In this document: in pieces, positions 1 to 8,771 of the stretch
Layout: every line of letters starts with the position of its first letter
Position numbering within the stretch: the first letter of the stretch is position 1
From: Wolinella sp963540505
Lineage (GTDB): Bacteria > Campylobacterota > Campylobacteria > Campylobacterales > Helicobacteraceae
DNA length: 64,000 nucleotides
NCBI GenBank assembly: GCA_963540505.1
Contig: CAUTMV010000002.1
Location: forward strand, 1-64,000
Direction: 5' to 3'
The notes under the pieces: model-generated
The model's database searches: none
Seen by the model: the letters and a program-made list of their open reading frames with translations, nothing else
Told to the model about the DNA's origin: nothing
Translations under genes and position numbers: made by a program

Positions 1-386
1 TTTCTTGGCGGTCTTAGCTCCTTATTTGTCCCTCCCGCGTTAAAAATCGAAGTGAGTAGATATCCCTTGGTTATTGGCTATTAAATATATCCAATGCTTT
101 TACTGTGTTGGTTGCACTAGGTTTATTTTGGTCTCTTGGTCAAGCTAGTTTTAGACTCCTTATGATTTGTTTGTAATTTTACAAGCTTAAAGGCTGATAG
201 CTCCTCTGTTATAGGGGCTAGAGAATGTCAAATTCATGTGATGTGGGGATACGCTAGATAGAAGCCAAAAGCTTATACAGGGAAATCCTGCTACAGAGTA
301 TAGAAATCGGAGCGGTCTAGGAGGCGAGAAAGTTTCATGGTTTGTAAGCCGAGATTTTATGATTGCTTCAGATATCTGTAATATGT
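1..386. other. Non-coding stretch upstream of the first outer-membrane gene
   Basis: I see no supported gene here. There is a small hairpin-like inverted repeat at about 198-225 (TAGCTCC and GGGGCTA, one G-T wobble). A 14-codon reading frame begins at the ATG at 338, after an AGGAGGCGAG-like ribosome site, and ends at a TAA at about 380. It is too short to call a gene, but it could act as a leader for the outer-membrane gene that follows. Confidence 0.4.
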
Positions 387-406
387 AAGTTTTATAAAGA
401 TAAAAT
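387..406 (+). promoter_or_regulatory. Shared promoter motif, first outer-membrane paralog
   Basis: An AAGTTTTATAAAG block is followed directly by a TAAAAT -10-like hexamer (401-406), 32 bases before the ATG at 439. The same block occurs upstream of the two paralogs on the other strand (3900-3919 and 3058-3077), and at 3900-3919 the spacing to the start codon is also 32 bases. Conservation beyond the -10 box suggests a common promoter or operator. No transcription factor can be named. Confidence 0.5.
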
Positions 407-438
407 TTCTTTTGAAAATTAATAGCAGGGGAGATTTG

Positions 439-1089
439 ATGAATTTTAGCGTGAGGAATCTGGTTTTAGCGGTGCTGCTTATAAGTGGTGCGATGGCAGC
501 GGAGAGTGGAGCTTTTATCGGGGTGAGTCTGGGCTCTATGAGTTCAAGGAATAACGCTTTGTTAAGTGCAGGTCCAAAAGATGATCCTAGCGATGGTGTG
601 GAAATCTCCCTAAACTTTGCCGACAGCACATTTGAGCGCGCACTTAAAGCAGGATATCACATAAGCTCATTGCACCGATATTACATTGAATACGCTACGA
701 GTGGCGCAGTTAAGAAAAAACTCCAAAAAGAGGAAATAACTATTGAACATAAAACGAGCAAATTTTTACTCGGCTATGACTTTACGCCCGAGATTATCAG
801 CACATGGAGGGGTGTTGCGGGGGTCTATGCGGGAATCCTCCAAAGAGATACGACATTCAAAGCAGACGGAACACTTGAGTCGCTTAAAGGCAAGGGGAGT
901 CTCGTTGGTCTGAAGCTCGGTGCAATCTATGAAGTGATGAAAAATGGCGATATTGAGCTTGGTATGAAATTTGAGAGCGCGAATATAAAGAAGAACGTCA
1001 TGAAAGATGATGAATATATACTTATAGAGCTCACAAAACAAAAACAGAATAATGTCGGTTTCTATGCAGGATATGTGTATAGATTTTAG
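439..1089 (+). CDS. Small outer-membrane beta-barrel protein, paralog 1
   Basis: This 216-residue protein has a signal peptide (residues 1 to about 20, ending MAAES) and a body rich in alternating aromatic/hydrophobic strands. It ends GYVYRF; a C-terminal phenylalanine is the usual recognition signal for the BAM outer-membrane assembly machine. It shares blocks with the two paralogs at 2340-3029 and 3160-3867: LLGYDFTPE, WRGVAGVYAG, GLKLGAIYEVMKNGDIE, GFYAGYVY. The ATG at 439 is chosen because AGGGGAG (427-433) precedes it and the signal peptide starts there; a TTG at 412 would only add an unlikely N-terminal tail. The function is unknown: a structural porin-like or adhesin-like eight-stranded barrel is possible. 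Confidence 0.85.
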   Translation: MNFSVRNLVLAVLLISGAMAAESGAFIGVSLGSMSSRNNALLSAGPKDDPSDGVEISLNFADSTFERALKAGYHISSLHRYYIEYATSGAVKKKLQKEEITIEHKTSKFLLGYDFTPEIISTWRGVAGVYAGILQRDTTFKADGTLESLKGKGSLVGLKLGAIYEVMKNGDIELGMKFESANIKKNVMKDDEYILIELTKQKQNNVGFYAGYVYRF

Positions 1090-1227
1090 CTAGCTTATCT
1101 TGTGTATATTTTTATAGTGCGGCTGGGGATTTTAGTTTTGGATTCCAAGCTACGGCAGCTGCATTTTATTTTTTGCTTGATTTACCTCATAGTGGTTTAT
1201 TGATGATATAGCCCAAAGGATTTGCCC

Positions 1228-2172
1228 GTGGAGCAGCGGCATATTTTCTCTTTATCTTATTTGAAGCTTATAATAGTTGCACTCATCGCCACAAATGCCC
1301 TAGCAAGCGACGCAACTCAAGGTTTTTCATCATCATTGTCGTTGGGGCGTTTGAGTGGCGAAGCGCATGAATATGTCTATATTCCCTCAAGCAATAGGAA
1401 GCTCAGCCAGCTTGATTGGAAAATCAAATCAGCCTACGTCCTAAAGGGCGATTTGTCGTGGCGTGCGTCCTCTTTGCTTGCTCTAAATGCGAAGGGTTGG
1501 ATAACAATAGAGCAGGGCAGAGGTTATATGGACGATTATGACTGGCTGGATGCTCATAATCCGCACAAGCGCACTCATCATTCGTGGCATAGCGATACGC
1601 CGCTAAATTACGCTAGTGAGATTGACATGAACGCTAGATTTGTCTTTTTGCACAAAGGGCAAAATAGAATGAGCGGTGTTTTAGGGTATCAGCGGGATAA
1701 ATACAGCTGGGAATCGCGAAGTGGGCATTACCGATACACCGATAACTTCGGGAATATCATCAGCGGGACTTTCCCTAATGAGAAGAAGGTCATAAGCTAC
1801 ACGCAGACTTATAGCATGCCCTATATCGGACTTGCATTTGAGCATACGATGAAAAAGGGGGCGTTGAGAACGGAGGTGAAATATAGCAAATGGGTCAGGG
1901 CGGAGGATGTAGATGAGCATTATCTAAGAGAGCTGACATTTTATGAAAAAGCCGATTCCGCTAAGTTTGTCGGTTTTAGTATTACTTTTCTTCATAAACT
2001 TGATAAAAACCTCACTCTGCTTGGTGAATACAGCATGAATCACTACAAACACACCATAGCTGATACGACTATGTTCAACAAGCGACAGGGTAGCGTAACA
2101 TTCTATAAGAGTGGCGCGGGGCTGTCTAATAAGACGCAACTTCTTATGTTGGGCTTAGAGTATCGATTTTAA
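1228..2172 (+). CDS. Omptin-family outer-membrane protease
   Basis: I recognise an omptin (OmpT/Pla family, ten-stranded outer-membrane aspartate/histidine protease). Counting from the preferred GTG start (314 residues), the motif MDDYDWLD holds D103 and D105, matching the OmpT pair D83/D85. The motif DEHYLRELTF holds D229 and H231, matching the D210/H212 dyad. The HSDTPLNYASEIDMN segment and the C-terminal GLEYRF barrel end also fit. A signal peptide covers about residues 1-27. GTG at 1228 has AAAGGA seven bases upstream, whereas the TTG at 1222 is too close to that site. Omptins cleave peptides at basic residues, and known roles include host-protein activation and resistance to cationic peptides. 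All four catalytic residues are present, so it should be active. Lone gene, between two of the beta-barrel paralogs. Confidence 0.88.
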   Translation: MEQRHIFSLSYLKLIIVALIATNALASDATQGFSSSLSLGRLSGEAHEYVYIPSSNRKLSQLDWKIKSAYVLKGDLSWRASSLLALNAKGWITIEQGRGYMDDYDWLDAHNPHKRTHHSWHSDTPLNYASEIDMNARFVFLHKGQNRMSGVLGYQRDKYSWESRSGHYRYTDNFGNIISGTFPNEKKVISYTQTYSMPYIGLAFEHTMKKGALRTEVKYSKWVRAEDVDEHYLRELTFYEKADSAKFVGFSITFLHKLDKNLTLLGEYSMNHYKHTIADTTMFNKRQGSVTFYKSGAGLSNKTQLLMLGLEYRF

Positions 2173-2339
2173 GCTTATATCCAACGTCCGCGCGACTTTG
2201 GATTTTTAGGCGGATTCCTAGGATTGATAGAGCACGGGGGGATCGTCTCGTCAGGATTCCCAAGATTTAGGCGAGAGAGACCCGCACGATTCCGCCCCTG
2301 CGATAGATGTGCGGCACGTGCTTTAATGTGTAGAGAACG

Positions 2340-2390
2340 TTAGAATTTATACACATACCCCGCATACAGACCGATATTGCTCTGCTTTTG
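2340..2390. repeat. 51-bp exact repeat, copy 1 (3' end of beta-barrel gene)
   Basis: Bases 2340-2390 are identical to 3160-3210. Both are the 3' ends of paralogous outer-membrane genes, and both encode the final residues ending YAGYVYKF. Further near-identical blocks lie within the two genes, for example in the region encoding PELASMWRG. The exact identity over 51 bases, including silent positions, points to recent duplication or ongoing gene conversion between neighbours. Confidence 0.9.
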
Positions 2391-3029
2391 CTTATCAAAT
2401 CTTGCCAAGATTGCGTTCTGACTATCTCGCGCAGTTTTATTGCCCATGCTCGCGCCCTCAAACTTCATACCAAACTCAATATCGCTATTTTTCGCCACTT
2501 CATAGATTGCGCCGAGCTTCAGACCAAAGAGACCTCCGCTACTTTTTGTCGTTGCGCTTTGGTTTAGATCTTGATAAGGATCAACCACGGTCATCTTTGT
2601 ATCTCGGTAGAGTATTCCTGTGTAGATTCCCACCACTCCTCGCCACATGCTTGCCAGCTCGGGCGTGTAGTCATAGCCAAGTAGAAGTTTGCTATTTTTT
2701 TCCAGCTTGAGGGCTATTGCTGCATAGAGATTTTTGAAATCTTTTTTATCTTTCCCATTATTCATGGCGTATGCGAGATAGACCCTATGTGTGGAATCAA
2801 GGTGGTATCCGACCTTGAGCGTGCCTTCAAATGCGCTATCCTCGAGGCTGCTAGAATTCTCCGGCAAAAGAGGGGCATTAGGCTGTGCGGGGTCAATCAT
2901 GCTACTTTTGATTTTATTCTTTGAGCTCACAAGCCCTAAGTCCGCTCCAACGAAAATACCACTCTCCGCCGCTATCGCACCACTCGTGAGCGACGCTACC
3001 AAAATTAGACCTCTAATACTCAAGTTCAT
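2340..3029 (-). CDS. Small outer-membrane beta-barrel protein, paralog 2
   Basis: A 229-residue paralog of the proteins at 439-1089 and 3160-3867. It has an N-terminal signal peptide (ending AIAAESG), shared barrel blocks such as LLLGYDYTPELASMWRG and GLKLGAIYEVAKNSDIEFG, and the C-terminus NIGLYAGYVYKF. The ATG at 3029 follows an AGGAG site (3036-3040) and begins the signal peptide; an upstream GTG-type extension to 3059 is less likely. It lies head-to-tail upstream of nothing obvious and converges on the omptin gene. Its last 51 bases are identical to the end of paralog 3, which indicates recent duplication or gene conversion. The substrate or ligand is unknown. Confidence 0.85.
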   Translation of the reverse strand: MNLSIRGLILVASLTSGAIAAESGIFVGADLGLVSSKNKIKSSMIDPAQPNAPLLPENSSSLEDSAFEGTLKVGYHLDSTHRVYLAYAMNNGKDKKDFKNLYAAIALKLEKNSKLLLGYDYTPELASMWRGVVGIYTGILYRDTKMTVVDPYQDLNQSATTKSSGGLFGLKLGAIYEVAKNSDIEFGMKFEGASMGNKTARDSQNAILARFDKQKQSNIGLYAGYVYKF

Positions 3030-3057
3030 AAAATTCTCCTTGCTGAATGAGTCGGAC

Positions 3058-3077
3058 ATTCTATCTCTGTAAAGCTT
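3058..3077 (-). promoter_or_regulatory. Shared promoter motif, beta-barrel paralog 2
   Basis: On the minus strand this reads AAGCTTTACAGAG followed by TAGAAT, 28 bases before the ATG at 3029. It matches the blocks in front of the other two paralogs except at a few positions. Confidence 0.45.
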
Positions 3078-3159
3078 GTAATTTTATTTAAGCTCCCCCA
3101 TTTGTTTATTATAGCTCGGATTTATGCCATGACAGAACCTTTGTGCAGGGGCAATTTAC

Positions 3160-3210
3160 TTAGAATTTATACACATACCCCGCATACAGACCGATATTGC
3201 TCTGCTTTTG
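3160..3210. repeat. 51-bp exact repeat, copy 2
   Basis: Identical to 2340-2390. It forms the 3' end of the upstream beta-barrel paralog. Confidence 0.9.
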
Positions 3211-3867
3211 ATTGCTAAAAGTTACAACCATGATATTATCTTTATCCTTGCCTGATTTATTGCCCATGCTCGCGCTCTCAAACTTCATACCAAATTCAAT
3301 ATCGCCATTTTTCATCACTTCATAGATTGCGCCAAGCTTCAGACCAAGCAGATTCCCGTTACTTTTTACCGCAACATCTGTTGGTAGGTGTGGGTTTGGA
3401 GTATCGACCATGCGTAGGCTGACATCTCTACGTAGGGATCCCGCGTAGATTCCCGCCACTCCTCGCCACATGCTCGCTAGCTCGGGTGTGTAGTCATAGC
3501 CGAGCAGAAGTTTGCCGGTCTCTTTGAATTTGACCGTGATTGTATCAATATTGGGCGCACTCCCCTGTGTGAACACCTTCTTGCCCTCTACATTATTTGC
3601 AACATACGCGAGATAGACCCTATGCGTGGAATCAAAGTGGTATCCGACCTTGAGCGTGGCTTCAAACGTGCTATCAGAAAAGCTAACAGTGTTTGATGGT
3701 ATAAGGTTTGGATTAGGGCCGCCGAGGGTGCTGACCCCTTTATTGCCTATCTCATTTTTGACACTCATAAATCCTGTGTCAATCCCGACGAAAAGCCCAC
3801 TCTCCGCTGCCATTACACCACTTGTGAGCAGCGCTGCTAAAACCAGATTTCTAATGCTAAATTTCAT
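3160..3867 (-). CDS. Small outer-membrane beta-barrel protein, paralog 3
   Basis: A 235-residue paralog with a signal peptide (MKFSIRNLVLAALLTSG..., ending MAAESG) and the same barrel blocks as its neighbours. The region between about residues 25 and 60 (after GFMSVKNE) is the most divergent among the three copies and probably forms exposed loops. The C-terminus NIGLYAGYVYKF is identical to that of paralog 2. The ATG at 3867 has GAGGAGA just upstream; the TTG at 3870 is the alternative. It lies upstream of paralog 2 in the same direction, with 130 bases between them. That gap carries a separate promoter-like block, so the two are probably transcribed independently. Confidence 0.85.
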   Translation of the reverse strand: MKFSIRNLVLAALLTSGVMAAESGLFVGIDTGFMSVKNEIGNKGVSTLGGPNPNLIPSNTVSFSDSTFEATLKVGYHFDSTHRVYLAYVANNVEGKKVFTQGSAPNIDTITVKFKETGKLLLGYDYTPELASMWRGVAGIYAGSLRRDVSLRMVDTPNPHLPTDVAVKSNGNLLGLKLGAIYEVMKNGDIEFGMKFESASMGNKSGKDKDNIMVVTFSNQKQSNIGLYAGYVYKF

Positions 3868-3899
3868 CAAATCTCCTCTACTATAATTTTTTTGGGTGA

Positions 3900-3919
3900 A
3901 TTCTACCTTTATAAAACTT
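3900..3919 (-). promoter_or_regulatory. Shared promoter motif, beta-barrel paralog 3
   Basis: On the minus strand this reads AAGTTTTATAAAG followed by TAGAAT, 32 bases before the ATG at 3867. Spacing and sequence match the block at 387-406. Confidence 0.5.
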
Positions 3920-4201
3920 GTAGATTTATATAACTTCTAAATCTTAAGTCAGTTGTCTTTTAGGGGTCGATATTGTGGAATTTTTTAGCGATTCGCAGGG
4001 GTAAGCACAAAGGGTCTTATTGAGCCTTTGTGGGAATCGGTGAGAAATCCGCCTGATATTTCAGATTCCTAGGAATTGGAGCGTTTGTGGCGAGAATTTG
4101 TCCTGATTCTTACTCTAAGATTCCCGCTTGACTGTGATTTTCATACCCGCACGGGAATTGGAGGCAAGGTGAGCCGTTTGAAGCAACGTGCGGCGTTTTG
4201 T
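3920..4201. other. Gap between recJ and the beta-barrel gene
   Basis: No gene is visible. It holds a perfect 8-bp inverted repeat, CACAAAGG (4006-4013) and CCTTTGTG (4025-4032), with an 11-base loop and no T-run, possibly a weak end signal for the recJ transcript. Several copies of the over-represented word GGGAATC/GATTCCC are also present. Confidence 0.4.
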
Positions 4202-5791
4202 TTAGTTTTGCTTTGCTTGCAATTTTTCAATAATTAGCTGCGGCGCGGCGCTAAAGCCATCTTTTGCGAGCGAAAAGAGGCAGGTAATCGTCTCATTGGG
4301 CGCGAGGCGATGGATTTGAGAAAAGGCGATCCCTCGGAGTTCGTGCGCGCCGCTACGTAGCACAAGCGAGGTGTGTGCGTGGTTTGCACCCACTTGCTTG
4401 CAGCGCGTGATTTTGGCTTGAGAGAGGAATTTTGGTCTAGGATTCCCCTCGCCATAGGGCTCAAAGCGTTCAAGCAGCCCTAAAAGCTCCTTGTTAATAT
4501 CCATGAAAGCAAGCTCGCCCATGCAGTCGCAGGTGTGTTCTTGTGCGCGCGGGAGGGTTCGCAAATCAGCACATAAAGAGGTGACAAACTCCTCAAGGCG
4601 CGCTTTTTCTATGTGGATTCCCACTGCGCCCTTGTGCCCGCCATATTGCAAAAGCACTTCGGCATGTGCGTGCAATAACGCGATGAGATCGACCTCATCG
4701 ACACTTCTCCCGCTCCCTTTGAGCGCACCCTCTTTGGTGCTTAAAACAAACGCGGGACGCCCAAAATGCTCGCATAGTCTTGAGGCGACAATCCCCAGCA
4801 CACCCTCATGCCAGCCTGCCTTATGGACGCAAATAAGCTCACTTGATGGATCAATCTGCTCCAACGCCTCATTAAAGATTTTTGCCTCAATCTCCTTGCG
4901 TGCGCTGTTTAGGTGATGTAGCTGCATAAGTCGCTCGCGCGCCACTTCCACTGTGGGGCTTAGGAGAAAAGCAAGCGCAAGGCTCGCATCTTCCATTCGC
5001 CCTGCGCTATTAAGCAGAGGCGCGATGAAAAACGCAATATCTTGTGCATTAAATTGCTCTTTTTTGAGTCGCTCTTTAAGCGCGAGAATCGGAGGCTTTT
5101 GGCTTTTGCTCAACTCTTTTAACCCCTGTTTTAATAGCAGCCGATTAATCTCCACCAAAGGCATGACATCAGCGACAATCGCAAATGCCAAGAAATCGAG
5201 GAATCCGCCCAAATTAATTTGGGCGCAGAGGTGGGCTTTAAGCCCCGCGCAGAGATACCACGCCACATTTGCGCCACAGATCTCTTTTTGTGGAAAAGGG
5301 CAATCTTTTTGCTTTGGATTGATGATCACATCAGCATCCGGAAGCACTTCAGGCACGGCGTGATGGTCAGTGATGATGAGCTGTATGCCCCTATCTTTAC
5401 ATATTTGAGCACTCTCATGCGCCATGATTCCGTTATCCACAGTGATGATTAAATCGCTATGGATTTTCTCGATAAGCTTTGGCGAGAGCCCGTATCCATC
5501 GCTGAAGCGATTAGGAATGATGACCTCTACGGGATAGTTAAGCTTTGCAAAAAAATCGCTCAAAATCGCGCTTGCGACGATTCCGTCAACATCATAATCG
5601 CCGATTACCGTAATGCTTTTCTGCTGCTTCATCGCCTGAGTGATGAGCTCGCACGCCTCTTTGATTCCCTTGAGGGAATCGGGTGGCGGCAAATCCTTTA
5701 AACGCGGGAATCGCCCCTCAAGCTCGCGCTCTAAAAGGCGTGCTTCAATCGCCTTGTAATCTAATATCGCGAGCTTATCCCTTGCGATCAA
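4202..5791 (-). CDS. recJ: Single-stranded-DNA-specific 5'-3' exonuclease RecJ
   Basis: A 529-residue DHH-family nuclease. The sequence shows motif I (GDYDVDG, with D65 and D67), the DNG motif (119-121) and the DHH motif (142-144), which hold the manganese ligands. The C-terminal half carries the DHHA1 RNA/DNA-binding features, including the GGHKGAVG segment. RecJ degrades single-stranded DNA 5' to 3' in recombination and mismatch/base-excision repair. The start is TTG at 5791, overlapping the end of pyrG by 17 bases, so the two genes are translationally linked. The same recJ-pyrG order is known to me from H. pylori. A perfect 8-bp hairpin GATTCCCT/AGGGAATC lies inside the gene at 5663-5680. 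Confidence 0.95.
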   Translation of the reverse strand: MIARDKLAILDYKAIEARLLERELEGRFPRLKDLPPPDSLKGIKEACELITQAMKQQKSITVIGDYDVDGIVASAILSDFFAKLNYPVEVIIPNRFSDGYGLSPKLIEKIHSDLIITVDNGIMAHESAQICKDRGIQLIITDHHAVPEVLPDADVIINPKQKDCPFPQKEICGANVAWYLCAGLKAHLCAQINLGGFLDFLAFAIVADVMPLVEINRLLLKQGLKELSKSQKPPILALKERLKKEQFNAQDIAFFIAPLLNSAGRMEDASLALAFLLSPTVEVARERLMQLHHLNSARKEIEAKIFNEALEQIDPSSELICVHKAGWHEGVLGIVASRLCEHFGRPAFVLSTKEGALKGSGRSVDEVDLIALLHAHAEVLLQYGGHKGAVGIHIEKARLEEFVTSLCADLRTLPRAQEHTCDCMGELAFMDINKELLGLLERFEPYGEGNPRPKFLSQAKITRCKQVGANHAHTSLVLRSGAHELRGIAFSQIHRLAPNETITCLFSLAKDGFSAAPQLIIEKLQAKQN

Positions 5792-7433
5792 CGCTCTTTA
5801 GCTCCAAGCTTTTTTGGACAAAGGTAAGAATTACGGGGTTGGGATTTTGCAATCTTGAGGTGAATTCGGGGTGGAACTGCACGCCGATGAACCACGGGTG
5901 ATCGGCTAGCTCAAGCACCTCGATGAGGGCGTGCGATTCCCCGCTGATGATGAGTCCTGATTGTTCGATTCGCTCGCGATATTTTGGATTGACCTCGTAG
6001 CGATGACGATGACGCTCTTTGATTTTTGCCTTGCCTTTGTAGGCCGCACGGATTTTGCTCCCCTCTTTAAGGTCGCACTCATATTCTCCTAGTCGCATTG
6101 TCCCGCCCATGGGCGATGTGTGCGTGCGAATCTGCTTGTTGCCGTGCTGATCGATGAAGTCCTCAATCAAATATATGACGGGCTCGCTTGTGTTTGCGTC
6201 AAATTCTATGGAATTAGCCTGCGCGATTCCTAGAACATTGCGTGCAAATTCAATCATGGCGAGTTGCATACCAAGGCAGATTCCAAGGAAGGGGATTTTG
6301 TGCTCGCGCGCGAATTTAATTGCCTCCATTTTGCCCTTCACGCCCCGCTCGCCAAAGCCTCCTGCTACAAGAATCCCATCGACATACTCAAGCGAGCCTA
6401 CACCCGAGCTCTCAATCTCCTCGCTATCGCACCATTTGATATTGACTTTGGTATCAAGGTGTGCGCCCGCATGGGTCAGAGCCTCAATGAGGGATTTATA
6501 GGATTCCTTAAGCCCGAGATACTTTCCGACAAAGGCGATGGTTACCTCATCTTTTGGCGCGAGAATCTGCTTGATGAGGCGATTCCATTCGTCCATTTTG
6601 GGCTCGATTTTAGGCAGATTGAAACGCCGTGCAATAGGGATTAAAATCTCCTCTTTTAGGAAATTTAGCGGCACTTGATAGATGGTCGGAGCGTCCTCGG
6701 CGACAATCACGGAATCATAATCGACATCACAGCTCATCGAGAGCTTCTTTTTAAGCTCCTTGTTGAGGGGCTTTTCTGAGCGGGCGATGATAATTTGAGG
6801 TGTGATTCCTATGCGACGCAGCTCTTGGACGGAATGTTGCGTGGGCTTTGTTTTGAGCTCGCCTGCTGCTTTGATGAGCGGAATGAGCGTCACATGCATG
6901 TTGATGACATATTCCAGCCCTAATTCATGCTTAATCTCGCGGATCGCCTCCAAAAAGGGTAACCCCTCAATATCGCCCACCGTGCCGCCTAACTCCACGA
7001 CTAGGAATTCCTTGCCTTCGCCCGCGAGTCGTATTCGGTGCTTAATCTCATCAACAATATGAGGAATCACCTGAATAGTCTTGCCCAGATACCCGCCTCG
7101 GCGCTCTCGCTCGATGACGGAGAGATAGACTTGACCGGTAGTGAAATTGTGTTTTGATGAGAAATTCGTATCGAGGAATCGCTCGTAATGTCCGATGTCA
7201 AGATCCGTCTCTGCGCCATCATACGTAACAAACACTTCGCCATGTTCAAAAGGGCTCATCGTGCCCGGATCGACATTGATGTAGGGGTCAATTTTCAGGA
7301 TTCCCACATTGAGACCCGCATGTTTTAGGAGTGTAGCCACAGACGAGGAGGTAATCCCCTTGCCCAGCGAGCTTAGGACACCTCCGGTAACAAATATATA
7401 GCGCGTTTGCAGAGACTGTTTTGTTTCAGACAT
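5775..7433 (-). CDS. pyrG: CTP synthase (glutamine-hydrolysing)
   Basis: A 552-residue enzyme converting UTP to CTP with ATP and glutamine-derived ammonia. The N-terminal amidoligase domain begins YIFVTGGVLSSLGKG (about residues 12-26). The C-terminal class I glutamine amidotransferase domain has the GICLGMQ nucleophile loop (C386) and the HPEF motif (H521, E523). Length is normal for the family. The ATG at 7433 is preceded by AAAGGTCG and starts the conserved N-terminus; the reading frame stays open to 7544, but that stretch has no family resemblance. It is the first gene of a probable pyrG-recJ operon. Confidence 0.97.
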   Translation of the reverse strand: MSETKQSLQTRYIFVTGGVLSSLGKGITSSSVATLLKHAGLNVGILKIDPYINVDPGTMSPFEHGEVFVTYDGAETDLDIGHYERFLDTNFSSKHNFTTGQVYLSVIERERRGGYLGKTIQVIPHIVDEIKHRIRLAGEGKEFLVVELGGTVGDIEGLPFLEAIREIKHELGLEYVINMHVTLIPLIKAAGELKTKPTQHSVQELRRIGITPQIIIARSEKPLNKELKKKLSMSCDVDYDSVIVAEDAPTIYQVPLNFLKEEILIPIARRFNLPKIEPKMDEWNRLIKQILAPKDEVTIAFVGKYLGLKESYKSLIEALTHAGAHLDTKVNIKWCDSEEIESSGVGSLEYVDGILVAGGFGERGVKGKMEAIKFAREHKIPFLGICLGMQLAMIEFARNVLGIAQANSIEFDANTSEPVIYLIEDFIDQHGNKQIRTHTSPMGGTMRLGEYECDLKEGSKIRAAYKGKAKIKERHRHRYEVNPKYRERIEQSGLIISGESHALIEVLELADHPWFIGVQFHPEFTSRLQNPNPVILTFVQKSLELKSVDRKG

Positions 7434-7559
7434 GTAGCGACCTTTGGCTTTTTGCGTATGAAGAATGCAGACGTGCATTTTACATAGATAATCTTTAAAG
7501 AGGAGTATAAACGCCTTGCGGGTATAGTTCGCACGAAATTTCAAAATAACAGGAATCGC

Positions 7560-8771
7560 ATGGTAACGACAATAATTTTTTGGCTTTTTTACACTCTGCC
7601 CAAGCTAATCCTCTCTGCGCTTCAGATCCGATATGTGCGCACGAAGATGAGCGAGCGTGCCGTGATTTTGGAAGAGAGAGAGTATCATGAAGCGGGCGAG
7701 TATGCCATCGCAAAGGGCAAGCTTGAGATGGTCGAGACGCTTTTAGCGGGAATCATCGCGGGAATCTGGCTGCTTTTTGGGCTCTCTTTGCTTGAAAAAA
7801 TCACGGCAGATTTCACACCTGCGTGGCTCTCTTCGCTTCTTTTTGTGCTTCTTTTTGTGCTCCTCCCTTCGCTTGTTACGCTTCCGCTTGAAGGTTACAG
7901 GAGCCTTGTGCTGGATAAGAAATTTGGCTTTAGTAAAAGCAATCTCAAGCTTTTTATGCTCGATACGCTAAAAGAGCTCACTCTCACGCTCCTCATCGCC
8001 TCGCCTCTAATCCTTGCGTTTGTTTATATAATTGAACATTTTGCGCTTTGGTGGCTGTATGGATTCTTGCTTGCATTTGTGCTTATTGTGCTTACAAATC
8101 TCCTCTATCCTACGCTCATCGCGCCGATTTTTAATAAATTTACTCCATTAGAAAATGAGTCGCTCAAAGAGAGTATCGATGGACTTATGCAAAGGGCGGG
8201 ATTCTCAAGTAGCGGGGTTTTTGTCATGGATGCCAGTCGCCGTGATGGACGGCTCAATGCCTATTTTGGCGGGCTTGGTAAAAGTAAGCGCGTGGTGCTT
8301 TTTGACACGCTTTTGGAGAAGGTCAAGGAGCGCGAGCTTTTAGCGATTTTGGGGCATGAGTTGGGACATTTTCGGCATGGAGATCTCTACAAAAATTTAG
8401 CCTTCAGCGCGTTTTTATTTTTGATCATTTTCTATCTTGCGGGGCATTTGCCTCCAGCGATTTTCAATGATGTGAATATCTCACAAAATCCGCACAGCAC
8501 GCTTGTTTTGCTGCTTCTTATCTCATCTCCTTTGGGATTTTGGTTCATGCCGTTATTTGGCTTTTTAAGTCGCCGTAACGAATATGCCGCGGATTGCTTC
8601 GGAGCGGAGATGGAAGATAAGGCGAGCCTTGCAAATGCGCTTGTGTCGCTAGTTAATGAGAATCGCGCCTTTCCTCATTCCCACCCCGCCTACATATTTT
8701 TTTACTACACTCATCCGCCTTTAGTGCAGCGGCTTGAGGCACTGGGTTATTTTGAGAGCGGGGAATCTTGA
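7560..8771 (+). CDS. M48-family membrane zinc metalloprotease (Ste24-like)
   Basis: A 403-residue integral membrane protease. Zinc ligands are in HELGH (H266, H270, catalytic E267), and a third ligand is probably the glutamate in RRNEYAAD. Hydrophobic segments lie near residues 1-20, 60-80, 88-110, 140-180 and 280-335, as in Ste24/CAAX-protease-1 proteins. In bacteria this family acts in membrane protein quality control; no prenylated substrate is implied. The ATG at 7560 follows AGGAA. Its stop overlaps the TTG start of prmC, so the two are translationally coupled. It is divergent from pyrG. Confidence 0.92.
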   Translation: MVTTIIFWLFYTLPKLILSALQIRYVRTKMSERAVILEEREYHEAGEYAIAKGKLEMVETLLAGIIAGIWLLFGLSLLEKITADFTPAWLSSLLFVLLFVLLPSLVTLPLEGYRSLVLDKKFGFSKSNLKLFMLDTLKELTLTLLIASPLILAFVYIIEHFALWWLYGFLLAFVLIVLTNLLYPTLIAPIFNKFTPLENESLKESIDGLMQRAGFSSSGVFVMDASRRDGRLNAYFGGLGKSKRVVLFDTLLEKVKERELLAILGHELGHFRHGDLYKNLAFSAFLFLIIFYLAGHLPPAIFNDVNISQNPHSTLVLLLLISSPLGFWFMPLFGFLSRRNEYAADCFGAEMEDKASLANALVSLVNENRAFPHSHPAYIFFYYTHPPLVQRLEALGYFESGES

